Assembly: GCA_024635585.1 (NCBI GenBank)
Contig: JAGXIP010000144.1
Coordinates: 1-40,222 of the forward strand
Direction of reading: 5' to 3'
Length of the DNA: 40,222 bases
From: Saccharicrinis sp.
GTDB lineage: Bacteria > Bacteroidota > Bacteroidia > Bacteroidales > Marinilabiliaceae
Shown here one piece after another: positions 31,948 through 40,222 of this stretch. A program made the position numbers and the translations under genes. Below the pieces are notes generated by a model, which was not told the origin of the DNA, ran no database searches, and saw only the letters and a program-made list of their open reading frames with translations. Positions within the stretch are counted from its first letter, which is position 1, and each line of letters opens with the position of its first letter.

Positions 31948-34905
31948 ATGAAGAAATCTATTTTGTGGGCGTATCACAAATTTATAGTATGCGCAGTTAT
32001 TGGACTGCTTTTGTCCATTAACATGACAGCCCAGCAACCAAGCGTCAGCGGAAAAGTGACGGATAAAAGTGGCGACCCCATTCCAGGCGTTTCCATTGTC
32101 CTTAAGGGCACAACCATCGGAACCATATCAGGGATTGACGGTGACTTCAACCTTAGCAGTGAGATTCCTTTGGATGGCACACTAATTTTTAGCTTTATAG
32201 GGATGCAAACCAGGGAAGTCAATATGGAAGGACGATCGCAAATAAACGTTACCCTGATGGACGATATGCTCGGCTTAGATGAAGTAATTGTTGTGGGATA
32301 TGGAACGCAGGAAAAAAAGGATATTACTGGTTCCGTGGCAATGGTTAGTTCCGAAGAATTGGAGTCTCGCCCCAACACCCAACTTGGATCATTAATTCAA
32401 GGACGGGCAGCAGGAGTACGTGTAGTATCCGCATCAGGTAAACCGTCGGAAGGCTTAAGCGTGAGGGTTCGTGGAACCAACTCAGTTACAGCAGGAAGTG
32501 AACCTTTGTATGTAATAGATGGAATCCCAACCAGCGATACACGCTCTTTAAACCCTGCAGATGTAGAAACCATGACTATTTTAAAGGATGCTTCTTCTGC
32601 AGCCATTTATGGTGCACAGGGAGCTAACGGTGTAGTTTTAATTACTACTAAAAGAGGTAAGAGCGGCAAATCAAAAGTAAGCTTAGATGCATACACTGGA
32701 TTTTCAGAAGTATGGAATACCCTTCAAGTTTTAAATGGTGAACAGTATCGTGATTTAATGACCGAAATGGGACAGTCAACCGATTGGCAGCGATACAATA
32801 ATAATACAGATTGGCAGAATGAGGTATTCAAAAGAGGGGTGTCGCAAAACTACCAATTGTCCGTGTCGGGGGGAAATGATGAGACTACCTACTACATTTC
32901 TGGTGGCTGGGTGAAACAAGAAGGAGCCGTGAGGAGTGCCCAAATGGATAGAGCCAACTTTAAAGTCAACCTGAATCATGAAGTGAATAAATGGCTAAGC
33001 CTGGGAACCAGGATAGCTTATACCAAATACTCCGATGTTGATGTGAACGATAATAACGCAGTTAACCAAGGAGGAGTATTAACCGGGGTAATTAACACAC
33101 CAAGTGTTATTGGCATTTATAACGAAGATGGAACGTTTACTTCCAATCCTTTCCAGAATTGGGAAAACCCAATTGCCAGTACCGATGGTTCGGAGCGAGA
33201 ATATAAAAATGATCGTTTTCTGGGAAGTATGTACGTAAAGGTTGATTTTTTAAAGGATTTTTCTTTTAAAAGTAATCTTGGGGTTGACTATAGCAATGGT
33301 ATTTATGATAGTTTTCTGGATCCTTATTTAACCAGCTATGGGCGAGCCAAAGGTGGAATTGCAAACAACAATACCAATCGTAATAGCTACTGGATGATAG
33401 AAAATACACTATCCTACAATAAAAAAGTAGAAAGCCATTCGCTTGAAGCGTTAATTGGTGGTGTGGCTCAAAAATATTTATGGGAGAGCAATTACATCAC
33501 AACCGAAAACTTCTCTAGTAATGGTATTACAACCACAAATGCAGGTTCTATTATTACATCAGCTGGCAATACAAAGTCGGAGAAAACAAATACATCATTT
33601 ATTAGTAGGCTAAATTATTCATTTGATGATAAATATCTACTGACAGCCAACTTTAGGGCCGATGCCTCCAGTGCTTTTGGTCCTGATAACCGTTGGGGTT
33701 ATTTTCCATCATTTTCTGCCGGATGGCGTATATCTCAAGAATCATTTATGACAGGATTTGACTTTTTGAATGATTTAAAAGTTCGTGTTGGTTGGGGAGT
33801 AGTTGGTAACGACCAAATCCGTAATTATGCATATTATGGTTTAACAGGTTCTGGGGCAAATTATCCAATTGGAGGACAGGCTATGCCGGGAACATATCCT
33901 GCTGCAATTGACAACAATAGTTTGAAATGGGAGGAGTCTGAACAAACCAACGTAGGACTGGATCTTAATGTTTTTAATGGTCGTGTTCAATTAACAGCAG
34001 ATGCCTACATGCGTAAAACAAAAGATTTATTGTTAGATGCTCCTCTCCCACACAGCACAGGATACGATAATGCCTTACAAAACATTGGAAATCTTGAAAA
34101 TAAAGGTTTAGAATTTAGCCTGAATACAGTTAATATTGATAAAGCCATCGAGTGGAGTTCAACATTCAATATTTCTTTTAACAAGAACGAAGTAACCAAC
34201 CTGGTTGTAGAAAGCTTGCCTATGGGCAACATTGCAGGCAGAGGAGAGGCCATATTACTAGAAGAAGGTCAACCTTTGGGAACCTTATACGGATACGTGT
34301 GGGGTGGTGTGGACCCAGCAACCGGAAATGGTTACTATGTTGACCGAAATGGAGAAAGCACCTTTGATCCAACTCCTGAAGACAGGAAAATTATTGGAGA
34401 TGCTAACCCTGATTTCTTTTATGGAGTAAATAATTCAGTGATGTATAAGGGAATTGGGTTAACTATCTTCCTGGAAGGTAGTTATGGAAACGACATGTTG
34501 AATGCCACTAGAATAGATTCAGAGGGAATGAGTGATCCTAAAAATCAGTTGTTAACCGTTAACAACAGATGGAGACAAGCTGGTGATGTAACAAGCATTC
34601 CTAAAGCAAGCTGGGCAAACACTGATAACTCACGCATATCAACACGATTTATCGAAGATGCATCTTACTTAAGGGTTAAAACCATCACTTTAAGCTATGA
34701 TATTCCTCAAAAATTCGTGAAGAAAATAAATCTTGACAGGGTTAAAATTTATGCAACAGGGGAAAACCTGTTTACCGTAACTGATTATTCAGGCTTCGAC
34801 CCTGAGGTGAATGCATTTGGAGGCTCTAATACCATGAGAGGCATTGATTATGGAACCTACCCGCAAACACGAAATATCATCTTTGGTTTAAATGTTACCT
34901 TTTAA
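31948..34905 (+). CDS. SusC/RagA family TonB-linked outer membrane protein
   Basis: Outer-membrane channel that imports oligosaccharides with energy from TonB. The 985-residue protein has a signal peptide (about 1-28, ending MTAQQ), a carboxypeptidase-regulatory-like domain (about 32-112, VSGKVTDKSGDPIPGVSIVLKGTTIGTISGIDGDF), the TonB box region DEVIVVGYGTQEKKDITGSV (about 111-130), the plug with LIQGRAAGVRV and IRVRGTNS-type, and a beta-barrel ending RNIIFGLNVTF. Length matches the family. The susD-like gene starts 6 bases later, so they form a complex. The substrate is inferred from the GH30 genes. Confidence 0.96.
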   Translation: MKKSILWAYHKFIVCAVIGLLLSINMTAQQPSVSGKVTDKSGDPIPGVSIVLKGTTIGTISGIDGDFNLSSEIPLDGTLIFSFIGMQTREVNMEGRSQINVTLMDDMLGLDEVIVVGYGTQEKKDITGSVAMVSSEELESRPNTQLGSLIQGRAAGVRVVSASGKPSEGLSVRVRGTNSVTAGSEPLYVIDGIPTSDTRSLNPADVETMTILKDASSAAIYGAQGANGVVLITTKRGKSGKSKVSLDAYTGFSEVWNTLQVLNGEQYRDLMTEMGQSTDWQRYNNNTDWQNEVFKRGVSQNYQLSVSGGNDETTYYISGGWVKQEGAVRSAQMDRANFKVNLNHEVNKWLSLGTRIAYTKYSDVDVNDNNAVNQGGVLTGVINTPSVIGIYNEDGTFTSNPFQNWENPIASTDGSEREYKNDRFLGSMYVKVDFLKDFSFKSNLGVDYSNGIYDSFLDPYLTSYGRAKGGIANNNTNRNSYWMIENTLSYNKKVESHSLEALIGGVAQKYLWESNYITTENFSSNGITTTNAGSIITSAGNTKSEKTNTSFISRLNYSFDDKYLLTANFRADASSAFGPDNRWGYFPSFSAGWRISQESFMTGFDFLNDLKVRVGWGVVGNDQIRNYAYYGLTGSGANYPIGGQAMPGTYPAAIDNNSLKWEESEQTNVGLDLNVFNGRVQLTADAYMRKTKDLLLDAPLPHSTGYDNALQNIGNLENKGLEFSLNTVNIDKAIEWSSTFNISFNKNEVTNLVVESLPMGNIAGRGEAILLEEGQPLGTLYGYVWGGVDPATGNGYYVDRNGESTFDPTPEDRKIIGDANPDFFYGVNNSVMYKGIGLTIFLEGSYGNDMLNATRIDSEGMSDPKNQLLTVNNRWRQAGDVTSIPKASWANTDNSRISTRFIEDASYLRVKTITLSYDIPQKFVKKINLDRVKIYATGENLFTVTDYSGFDPEVNAFGGSNTMRGIDYGTYPQTRNIIFGLNVTF

Positions 34906-34910
34906 ATAAA

Positions 34911-36395
34911 ATGAAAATGAAAATTAAAGTATATATAATAAGCAGTTTGCTAGCAGTTTCGCTATGGTCATGTAACAATTTCCTTGACTTGAAACCCATT
35001 TCGGAAGAAACTACAGCAACAGCCTACGATTCATATAGCCAAATAGAGGCTGCCTTGACAGGAACTTACGAATCTTTTCAATCAGATACATACGTTTGGA
35101 ACAATATTACTTTTCAGGATGTGAGGTCTGATAATTATTATGCAGGAGGGGACAATCCTGAAATATTTGAAGTTGATTTTCTGAATATTTCTGCCACCAA
35201 CTCTAAAGTGTATCAAAGTTGGTCGAACTTATACAATGCCATATTAAAGGCAAACATTGTATTAGATAAAGTTGATGGAGTTAATGATCCTTTGCTATCC
35301 GATAAACGAAGAAACCAGATAAAAGGAGAAGCATACTTTTTAAGGGCTTATCATTATTATAACCTGGTAAATTTGTGGGGTGGTGTACCTCTTATTTTAG
35401 CACCCACTTCCTCAACTGAAGCCAGTGCAGTTAACGTTCCTCGTTCTTCTGCAGCAGAGGTTTTTGAGCAAATATTAATTGATTTGGACATGGCAATAGA
35501 TTTACTTCCTGACACCTATGGAGATGAAGCTTCTGTCAATAAAGCTCGCGCAACTACAGGGGCAGCTAATGCACTAGCTGCTAAAGCATGCGCACAAAAG
35601 CCTAATCCCGATTACACCAAAGCACTTGAATACATTGCTCAAGTTGAATTAAGTGATGCAAATTACCAACTCATTGATTATGCACATCTATTTGACGGGA
35701 ACCATTATAACAATGCGGAATCTATTCTTGAAATTCAATACCTGGGAGGCGACGAAGGAAACTGGGGCCCGCAGATGTTATTGCCGCCTTCAATTTCTGG
35801 CGATACCTGGAGGAAGTTTATTACACCTTCTAACAATTTGGTCAACGCCTTTGATGCAGAAGGTGATGAGGTACGAAAGAATGCAAGCATTTTATTTGAA
35901 GACATCACCAGTTGGGTAGATGAATATTGGGGTAATGCTTCCGGCAGTGCAATACCTTTTGCCTATAAATGGAAAAATGCCATGGGCTGGGCCAGTACCG
36001 ACCGTCAGTATATTTTGCGCTATGGAGATATTGTGCTCCTGAAAGCAGAAGCATTGAACGAAACCAACGAACTGGAATTAGCTGTAGCTGAAGTTAACCG
36101 TATCCGAACCCGTGTAAACTTGGATCCGTTAACCGCTGATAAAACAAGTAGCAAGGAAGTATTGCGTTTGGCAATTTTGAATGAACGCCGTCTTGAATTA
36201 GCACAGGAAGCCCAACGCTGGGACGACTTGGTACGTTATGGGGTTGCTGTTGAAACAATGAATAATCTGGTAGAAATTGATTTAAGGGATAATCAACCGG
36301 TGGCTTATGGAATGACTGAAGCCAAAATTCTACTTCCCATTCCTCAGCAAGAACTTGATAGAAATCCTGCTTTAGAAATCAATCCATCAAATTAA
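34911..36395 (+). CDS. SusD/RagB family nutrient-binding lipoprotein
   Basis: Surface lipoprotein that caps the SusC channel and binds glycan. The 494-residue protein has lipoprotein signal MKMKIKVYIISSLLAVSLWSC (Cys 21), then the SusD start NNFLDLKPISEETTATAYDSYSQIEAALTGTYESF (about 22-56). The helical TPR part includes IKGEAYFLRAYHYYNLVNLWGGVPLI. The C-terminal family end is present: YILRYGDIVLLKAEALNE, VNRIRTRV, LAILNERRLELAQEAQRWDDLVRYG, and LLPIPQQELDRNPALEINPSN. Length is typical. It follows susC by 6 bases. Confidence 0.96.
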   Translation: MKMKIKVYIISSLLAVSLWSCNNFLDLKPISEETTATAYDSYSQIEAALTGTYESFQSDTYVWNNITFQDVRSDNYYAGGDNPEIFEVDFLNISATNSKVYQSWSNLYNAILKANIVLDKVDGVNDPLLSDKRRNQIKGEAYFLRAYHYYNLVNLWGGVPLILAPTSSTEASAVNVPRSSAAEVFEQILIDLDMAIDLLPDTYGDEASVNKARATTGAANALAAKACAQKPNPDYTKALEYIAQVELSDANYQLIDYAHLFDGNHYNNAESILEIQYLGGDEGNWGPQMLLPPSISGDTWRKFITPSNNLVNAFDAEGDEVRKNASILFEDITSWVDEYWGNASGSAIPFAYKWKNAMGWASTDRQYILRYGDIVLLKAEALNETNELELAVAEVNRIRTRVNLDPLTADKTSSKEVLRLAILNERRLELAQEAQRWDDLVRYGVAVETMNNLVEIDLRDNQPVAYGMTEAKILLPIPQQELDRNPALEINPSN

Positions 36396-36492
36396 AAAAA
36401 TATGAAACGAGCCATGAGAATACTTGACACACTGGAGAGATGATTATTGGCGAGTTCCATCGAATGTATTTGAAAGTTAAAACTATAATGAG

Positions 36493-38199
36493 ATGAAAAT
36501 TAAAAATATATTATTTGTCCTGATGGCCACTTTGTTGGTCTGGGGCTGCGAAGAGGAAAGCAACCTTCAACCCGAAGGTAACTGGGAATTGAGCGAACCT
36601 TCCGTAATGCAATTCAACGATGGCAATAAATTGGTTCTGGATGAATCGGAACCTTTGAGCAACATTGAATTTAAATGGAACCAAGCTGTTTCTTCGGCAG
36701 GTTATGGTGTGTATTATACTGTTATCATTGATTCTTTAAATGCAGCAGATTCAAATCACCCTGTTATATCGCTGCAGGCTAAGAATGGTGGCAAAAGCAC
36801 GAGTGCCAGCATTAGTACCTTAGCCCTAAACGAAGCATTATACATGGCTGGTTTTAAACCCGGTGAGGACATCGAGCTTCAATGGTCTGTTGTGGCATCT
36901 TGCCTTTCTAAAACAAGCAAAGACCAAGCTCCTGTAACCATGGTAAGGTATGACGATGATAATTTATATCTATCAGGCAAAGCCACTGAAGTTGGAGATA
37001 ATGTAAACAAAGCAATTCTGATGAAACGTTTACAAAATGCAGCAGGTGAAAAACTGAATTTATTTGAATCCTATACTCAACTAAAAGCCAATGAAGGATT
37101 CCTGATTTATAACGGACGTAGTGAAAATGCGATTGCCTATGGAGTTGATACGGATGGAAATCTAATTCGCGATGGTCAAGCCATAACTGTTGATAATGAA
37201 GGGATTTATAGAATCAATATTGATTTTGAAGCGATGACTATTTCCTTCTTTAAAATAGACCGTCTGGCTCTTATAGGAGGAGCACTGGAAGGAGGTTGGG
37301 ATTCGGACGAGGCACTTGAATACAAAGGAAAAGGTGTATGGAAAGCGGATATAAGCTTTGTACAAGCAGGCGGATATATTATCAGAGCCAATAACGGTTG
37401 GCAAGGTATTATGAAACAAGTTAATGAAACGGCAAATGAGGTTGTTCTTGAGGATTTTGGAAATGCGCATGGCTATGCTTTAAATGATTTCCAGCAAAGC
37501 GAAGCAGGCTATTATACCGTAACCTTAAGTTTAACAGGAGAAAAGTACACCTTGGATGTAGAGAAATTGCCCGAGGAACGGATGTATGTAATCGTGAACA
37601 GTGCGGATGCCTACGAAATGACTTTGGTGGGTGATGGAAGGTTTGCAACAACAAGTTATATTGCTTTACAAACTACCGACAATATTCTGGTTAATACAAA
37701 ATCAGATGGTAGCGGAACAAGTTACAGCATTAGTGGAGCCATGGACCAAGGCGATGGCGATAAGGTAGAGGGTACTTTAAGTTTATCCGAAAGCAACACA
37801 TCTTTTTCTCCAGCTGTTGACCAGGCCTATGGATTTGTGGTAGATGTAAAAACCAGTGAGTTAAAATGGTATTATTATAACCTGAAACTATTCCATTGGG
37901 ATGATGAAGCAGATGGTGGTTGGGATGCCAAAACAGAAACAGTGCTAACTTATTCACATCCTTATATATTTACGGCAACAGCTGCTTTACAAGCAGACTT
38001 TGAATCTAAATTCTTCTCTCCATGGGATATCCAATTTGGAGCCGGGGCAAACGATAACCAAACTGCGCTGGTAGGAACCGCAACTAACGATTCAGGAGCT
38101 TCAAATCTGAAAAACATTACAACAAGTGCCAATTATAATATTACGCTAACAGTAGCACCTGATTTTGCCACTGCGAATTATGAGTTTGTCGCTCAATAA
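36493..38199 (+). CDS. SusE/SusF-like outer membrane protein
   Basis: A 568-residue surface lipoprotein (MKIKNILFVLMATLLVWGC, Cys 19). Residues about 30-130 are a SusE-type immunoglobulin-like domain (ELSEPSVMQFNDGNKLVLDESEPLSNIEFKWNQA). Three further repeats follow at about 155-255, 258-365 and 370-470, each of SusE/F carbohydrate-binding type (LALIGGALEGGWDSDEALEYKGKGVWKADISF is typical), and a similar last part containing FHWDDEADGGWD. Binds extracellular glycan and helps feed SusC/D. It lies 97 bases after susD and 16 bases before the GH30 gene, so it is in the PUL operon. Confidence 0.88.
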   Translation: MKIKNILFVLMATLLVWGCEEESNLQPEGNWELSEPSVMQFNDGNKLVLDESEPLSNIEFKWNQAVSSAGYGVYYTVIIDSLNAADSNHPVISLQAKNGGKSTSASISTLALNEALYMAGFKPGEDIELQWSVVASCLSKTSKDQAPVTMVRYDDDNLYLSGKATEVGDNVNKAILMKRLQNAAGEKLNLFESYTQLKANEGFLIYNGRSENAIAYGVDTDGNLIRDGQAITVDNEGIYRINIDFEAMTISFFKIDRLALIGGALEGGWDSDEALEYKGKGVWKADISFVQAGGYIIRANNGWQGIMKQVNETANEVVLEDFGNAHGYALNDFQQSEAGYYTVTLSLTGEKYTLDVEKLPEERMYVIVNSADAYEMTLVGDGRFATTSYIALQTTDNILVNTKSDGSGTSYSISGAMDQGDGDKVEGTLSLSESNTSFSPAVDQAYGFVVDVKTSELKWYYYNLKLFHWDDEADGGWDAKTETVLTYSHPYIFTATAALQADFESKFFSPWDIQFGAGANDNQTALVGTATNDSGASNLKNITTSANYNITLTVAPDFATANYEFVAQ

Positions 38200-38215
38200 C
38201 TGAAATTTTACACCC

Positions 38216-39667
38216 ATGAACATAAAAAAAATGTCAATTATATCATTATTACTAACAATCGTCAGCTTGATGGGAGTTCAATGCTCCGATAACGATGGCG
38301 CCACACCAGCTCCTCCTCCGATAACATCGGAGGAGTTGGATGTGTCCCTTTACCTTTCAACGTATGATGGGATTGCTAAATTTAGTAAGCAGGACAAATC
38401 TTTTACCCAAGCTTCAGAAAACAGCAACCCAACCATTACTATAAATACGGGCGAGACTTATCAAACCATGGATGGTTTTGGGTTTACGTTGACCGGGGGA
38501 AGTGCCATGCATTTATACAACATGAGTTCCTCCAAGAGGCTTGCTTTGTTAAATGAGTTATTTGCGCATGATGAAAACAATATTGGTGTAAGTTACCTTA
38601 GGGTAAGTATTGGAGCTTCTGATTTAGATCCTTATACATTTTCGTATAATGATTTAGGAGCAGGTGAAACAGATATCGATATGCAGCAATTCTCACTGGC
38701 ACCGGATAAAGCCTATTTAATCCCGATACTAAAGGAAATTTTGGCCATCAATCCTGATATTAAAATAATGGGATCTCCGTGGTCGGCACCAACCTGGATG
38801 AAAACAAACGGAGCAACCAAAGGAGGAGAACTTAAACCGGAGTATTACCAGGCATATGCCAATTACTTTGTGAAATATGTGCAGGAAATGGCTAAGGAAG
38901 GAATAACCATTGATGCCATTACCGTTCAAAACGAACCATTGCATCCGGGAAATAACCCTAGTATGTTTATGCCGGCAAGCGACCAGGCTAAATTTGTAAA
39001 GTCGGCATTGGGCCCCGCTTTTGAAGCTGAAGGAGTCAATACTAAGATTATTATTTACGATCACAATGCAGACAGAACAGATTATCCGATTAGCATCTTA
39101 GATGATGCAGAGGCCAATAAATATATCGATGGGTCAGCATTTCATCTGTACGGTGGCGAAATTGGAAATCTAAGCGCTGTTCACGATACTCATCCCGATA
39201 AAAATCTGTATTTTACAGAACAATGGGTTGGTGCCCCTGGGAATTTTGGCGAGAATATGCTCTGGCATACGCGTAACCTGATTATTGGAGCTTCTCGCAA
39301 TTGGTGCAAAACAGTATTGGAATGGAATCTGGCAGCAGACCCTGACCTGAAACCCCATACCGATGGTGGATGTACCGAATGTCTGGGAGCATTAACTATC
39401 GATGGTGACGCTGTAGTTCGCAATCCTGCTTATTACATTATAGCACATGCTTCCAAATTCGTGCGCCCTGGATCTGTTAGAGTTGATTCAAACATGCCTT
39501 CAGGACTGCCCAATGTGGCTTTTCAAACGACTAATGGAGATATTGTAGTAGTCGTACTAAACGATTCTAGCGATAAGAAACAGTTTAATATTGAATTAAA
39601 TGACAAAATGACTTTAGTAGAATTAGCTTCTAAATCAGTGGGAACATTTGTTTGGAAACAAAAATAA
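38216..39667 (+). CDS. Glycoside hydrolase family 30 protein
   Basis: A retaining beta-glycosidase of GH30 (glucosylceramidase / beta-1,6-glucanase / glucuronoxylanase fold). The 483-residue protein has a secretion signal (about 1-23, lipobox-like MGVQC), a Ser/Pro-rich linker, then QTMDGFGFTLTGGSA (about 83-97), VSYLRVSIGASDLD, IKIMGSPWSAPTWMK, the acid/base Glu240 in TVQNEPLHPG, the nucleophile Glu335 in YFTEQW, and a C-terminal beta domain ending VGTFVWKQK. Complete and family-length. The neighbour is a second GH30, which points to a beta-glucan substrate; a beta-1,6-glucan is a fair guess by analogy to Bacteroides PULs with SusC/D/E and GH30, not proven. Confidence 0.92.
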   Translation: MNIKKMSIISLLLTIVSLMGVQCSDNDGATPAPPPITSEELDVSLYLSTYDGIAKFSKQDKSFTQASENSNPTITINTGETYQTMDGFGFTLTGGSAMHLYNMSSSKRLALLNELFAHDENNIGVSYLRVSIGASDLDPYTFSYNDLGAGETDIDMQQFSLAPDKAYLIPILKEILAINPDIKIMGSPWSAPTWMKTNGATKGGELKPEYYQAYANYFVKYVQEMAKEGITIDAITVQNEPLHPGNNPSMFMPASDQAKFVKSALGPAFEAEGVNTKIIIYDHNADRTDYPISILDDAEANKYIDGSAFHLYGGEIGNLSAVHDTHPDKNLYFTEQWVGAPGNFGENMLWHTRNLIIGASRNWCKTVLEWNLAADPDLKPHTDGGCTECLGALTIDGDAVVRNPAYYIIAHASKFVRPGSVRVDSNMPSGLPNVAFQTTNGDIVVVVLNDSSDKKQFNIELNDKMTLVELASKSVGTFVWKQK

Positions 39668-39677
39668 AAAAAATACA

Positions 39678-40222
39678 ATGAAGAATTTATTTATAATAGC
39701 GATTATATCTGCGCTTTTTGTTGGGTGTTCCAACCCAGACCCGCAGCAGCAACAAAAATATGTTGCCAATGAATTTTCCCCCTCCGGAAAAACCGTTACC
39801 GTTTACTCAACCGATAAGGAAAGTGGCGACCGTATGGCGTTAAAACAGAATGCCAGTTTTAGCGAAGCCTCACAACCCATGGAAACGGAGCTGTCCGTAT
39901 TTGTAAACCCGAACAAGCAGTTCCAGTCCTTTATAGGTATTGGAGGTGCCATTACCGACGCATCTGCCGAAGTTTTTGCCAAGCTATCCGAGGATAAACA
40001 GCAAGAATTTATGGACGCTTATTATGGCAAAGATGGTATCGATTACACCTTGCTGCGCACCACCATTCACAGCTCAGACTTTAGCTCGGGCAGTTATACT
40101 TATATAGAGGAAGGCGATAAGGAACTAAAAACCTTTTCCATCGAACACGACAGGCAATATCGTATCCCTATGATAAAACGAGCCATAGAAGCGGCTACCG
40201 AGCCTTTGTTATTTTACGTGAG
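39678..40222 (+). CDS. Second GH30 glycoside hydrolase, N-terminal part
   Basis: The frame starts at ATG 39678, ten bases after the previous GH30 gene, and is open to the window end, so it is partial (about 181 residues). It begins with a lipoprotein signal MKNLFIIAIISALFVGC (Cys 17) and a Gln-rich spacer. A beta segment (VTVYSTDKESGDRMALKQ) follows, then the GH30 start NPNKQFQSFIGIGGAITDASAEVFAKL and DYTLLRTTIHSSDFSSGSYTYIEE. The catalytic Glu residues lie beyond the window. It differs strongly from the upstream GH30, so they probably have different bond specificities or act in sequence. Confidence 0.9.
   Translation, partial: MKNLFIIAIISALFVGCSNPDPQQQQKYVANEFSPSGKTVTVYSTDKESGDRMALKQNASFSEASQPMETELSVFVNPNKQFQSFIGIGGAITDASAEVFAKLSEDKQQEFMDAYYGKDGIDYTLLRTTIHSSDFSSGSYTYIEEGDKELKTFSIEHDRQYRIPMIKRAIEAATEPLLFYV

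Noticed and set aside
31974-32378. 134-codon minus-strand frame inside susC
   Set aside because: Antisense to the conserved SusC N-terminal domain and plug.

Overview
The window looks like the chromosome of an AT-rich Bacteroidetes, most likely of the marine or anaerobic Marinilabiliales type. This is inferred from several things: SusC/SusD pairs, DUF4252 and DUF6377 families, PspC paralogues with a PadR regulator, the near absence of Shine-Dalgarno sequences, and several matches to the Bacteroidetes -7 promoter element TAnnTTTG. No rRNA, tRNA, insertion sequence, phage or CRISPR array was seen.

Region 1 (1-6063) is a conserved housekeeping block: the end of pyrE, a SRPBCC protein, birA (opposite strand), rsfS, ftsH and cdsA. 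The cdsA frame carries an in-frame TAA at codon 43, which is surprising in a gene normally essential for phospholipid synthesis. Region 2 (6195-12906) holds a DEAD-box RNA helicase with a DbpA-type C-terminus, a small secreted protein, a retropepsin-like protease/RimK pair (RimB-RimK type), a PEP-synthase/PPDK regulatory protein, and a pterin pair (GTP cyclohydrolase I-like plus 6-pyruvoyl/6-carboxytetrahydropterin synthase-like). Region 3 (12926-19174, all minus strand) contains small envelope proteins, a PadR-PspC-PspC operon and an SDR-DUF2867 protein.

Region 4 (19345-29849, all plus strand) has a lipoprotein oligopeptidase B-like peptidase. It is followed by a four-gene MBOAT / SGNH-like / SGNH / MBOAT cluster that probably O-acylates an envelope or extracellular glycan, and then four small metabolic or uncharacterised genes (DoxX, DUF4256, PhnB-like VOC, DUF1697). 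Region 5 (29992-40222) is a polysaccharide utilization locus: DUF6377 regulator, SusC, SusD, SusE-like protein, and two consecutive GH30 hydrolases, the second cut by the window end. The GH30 pair suggests a beta-glucan substrate, possibly beta-1,6-linked.

Between genes the window is rich in structure. There is a 19-bp perfect hairpin, a run of six small hairpins in 210 bp, a nested GC-rich palindromic element of about 115 bp, paired mini-hairpins with TAAA loops at two loci, and low-complexity repeat tracts directly after several stop codons. These, the cdsA stop, the PadR-PspC control region and the double MBOAT/SGNH cluster are the most interesting points. I did not find a clearly unprecedented multi-gene system.
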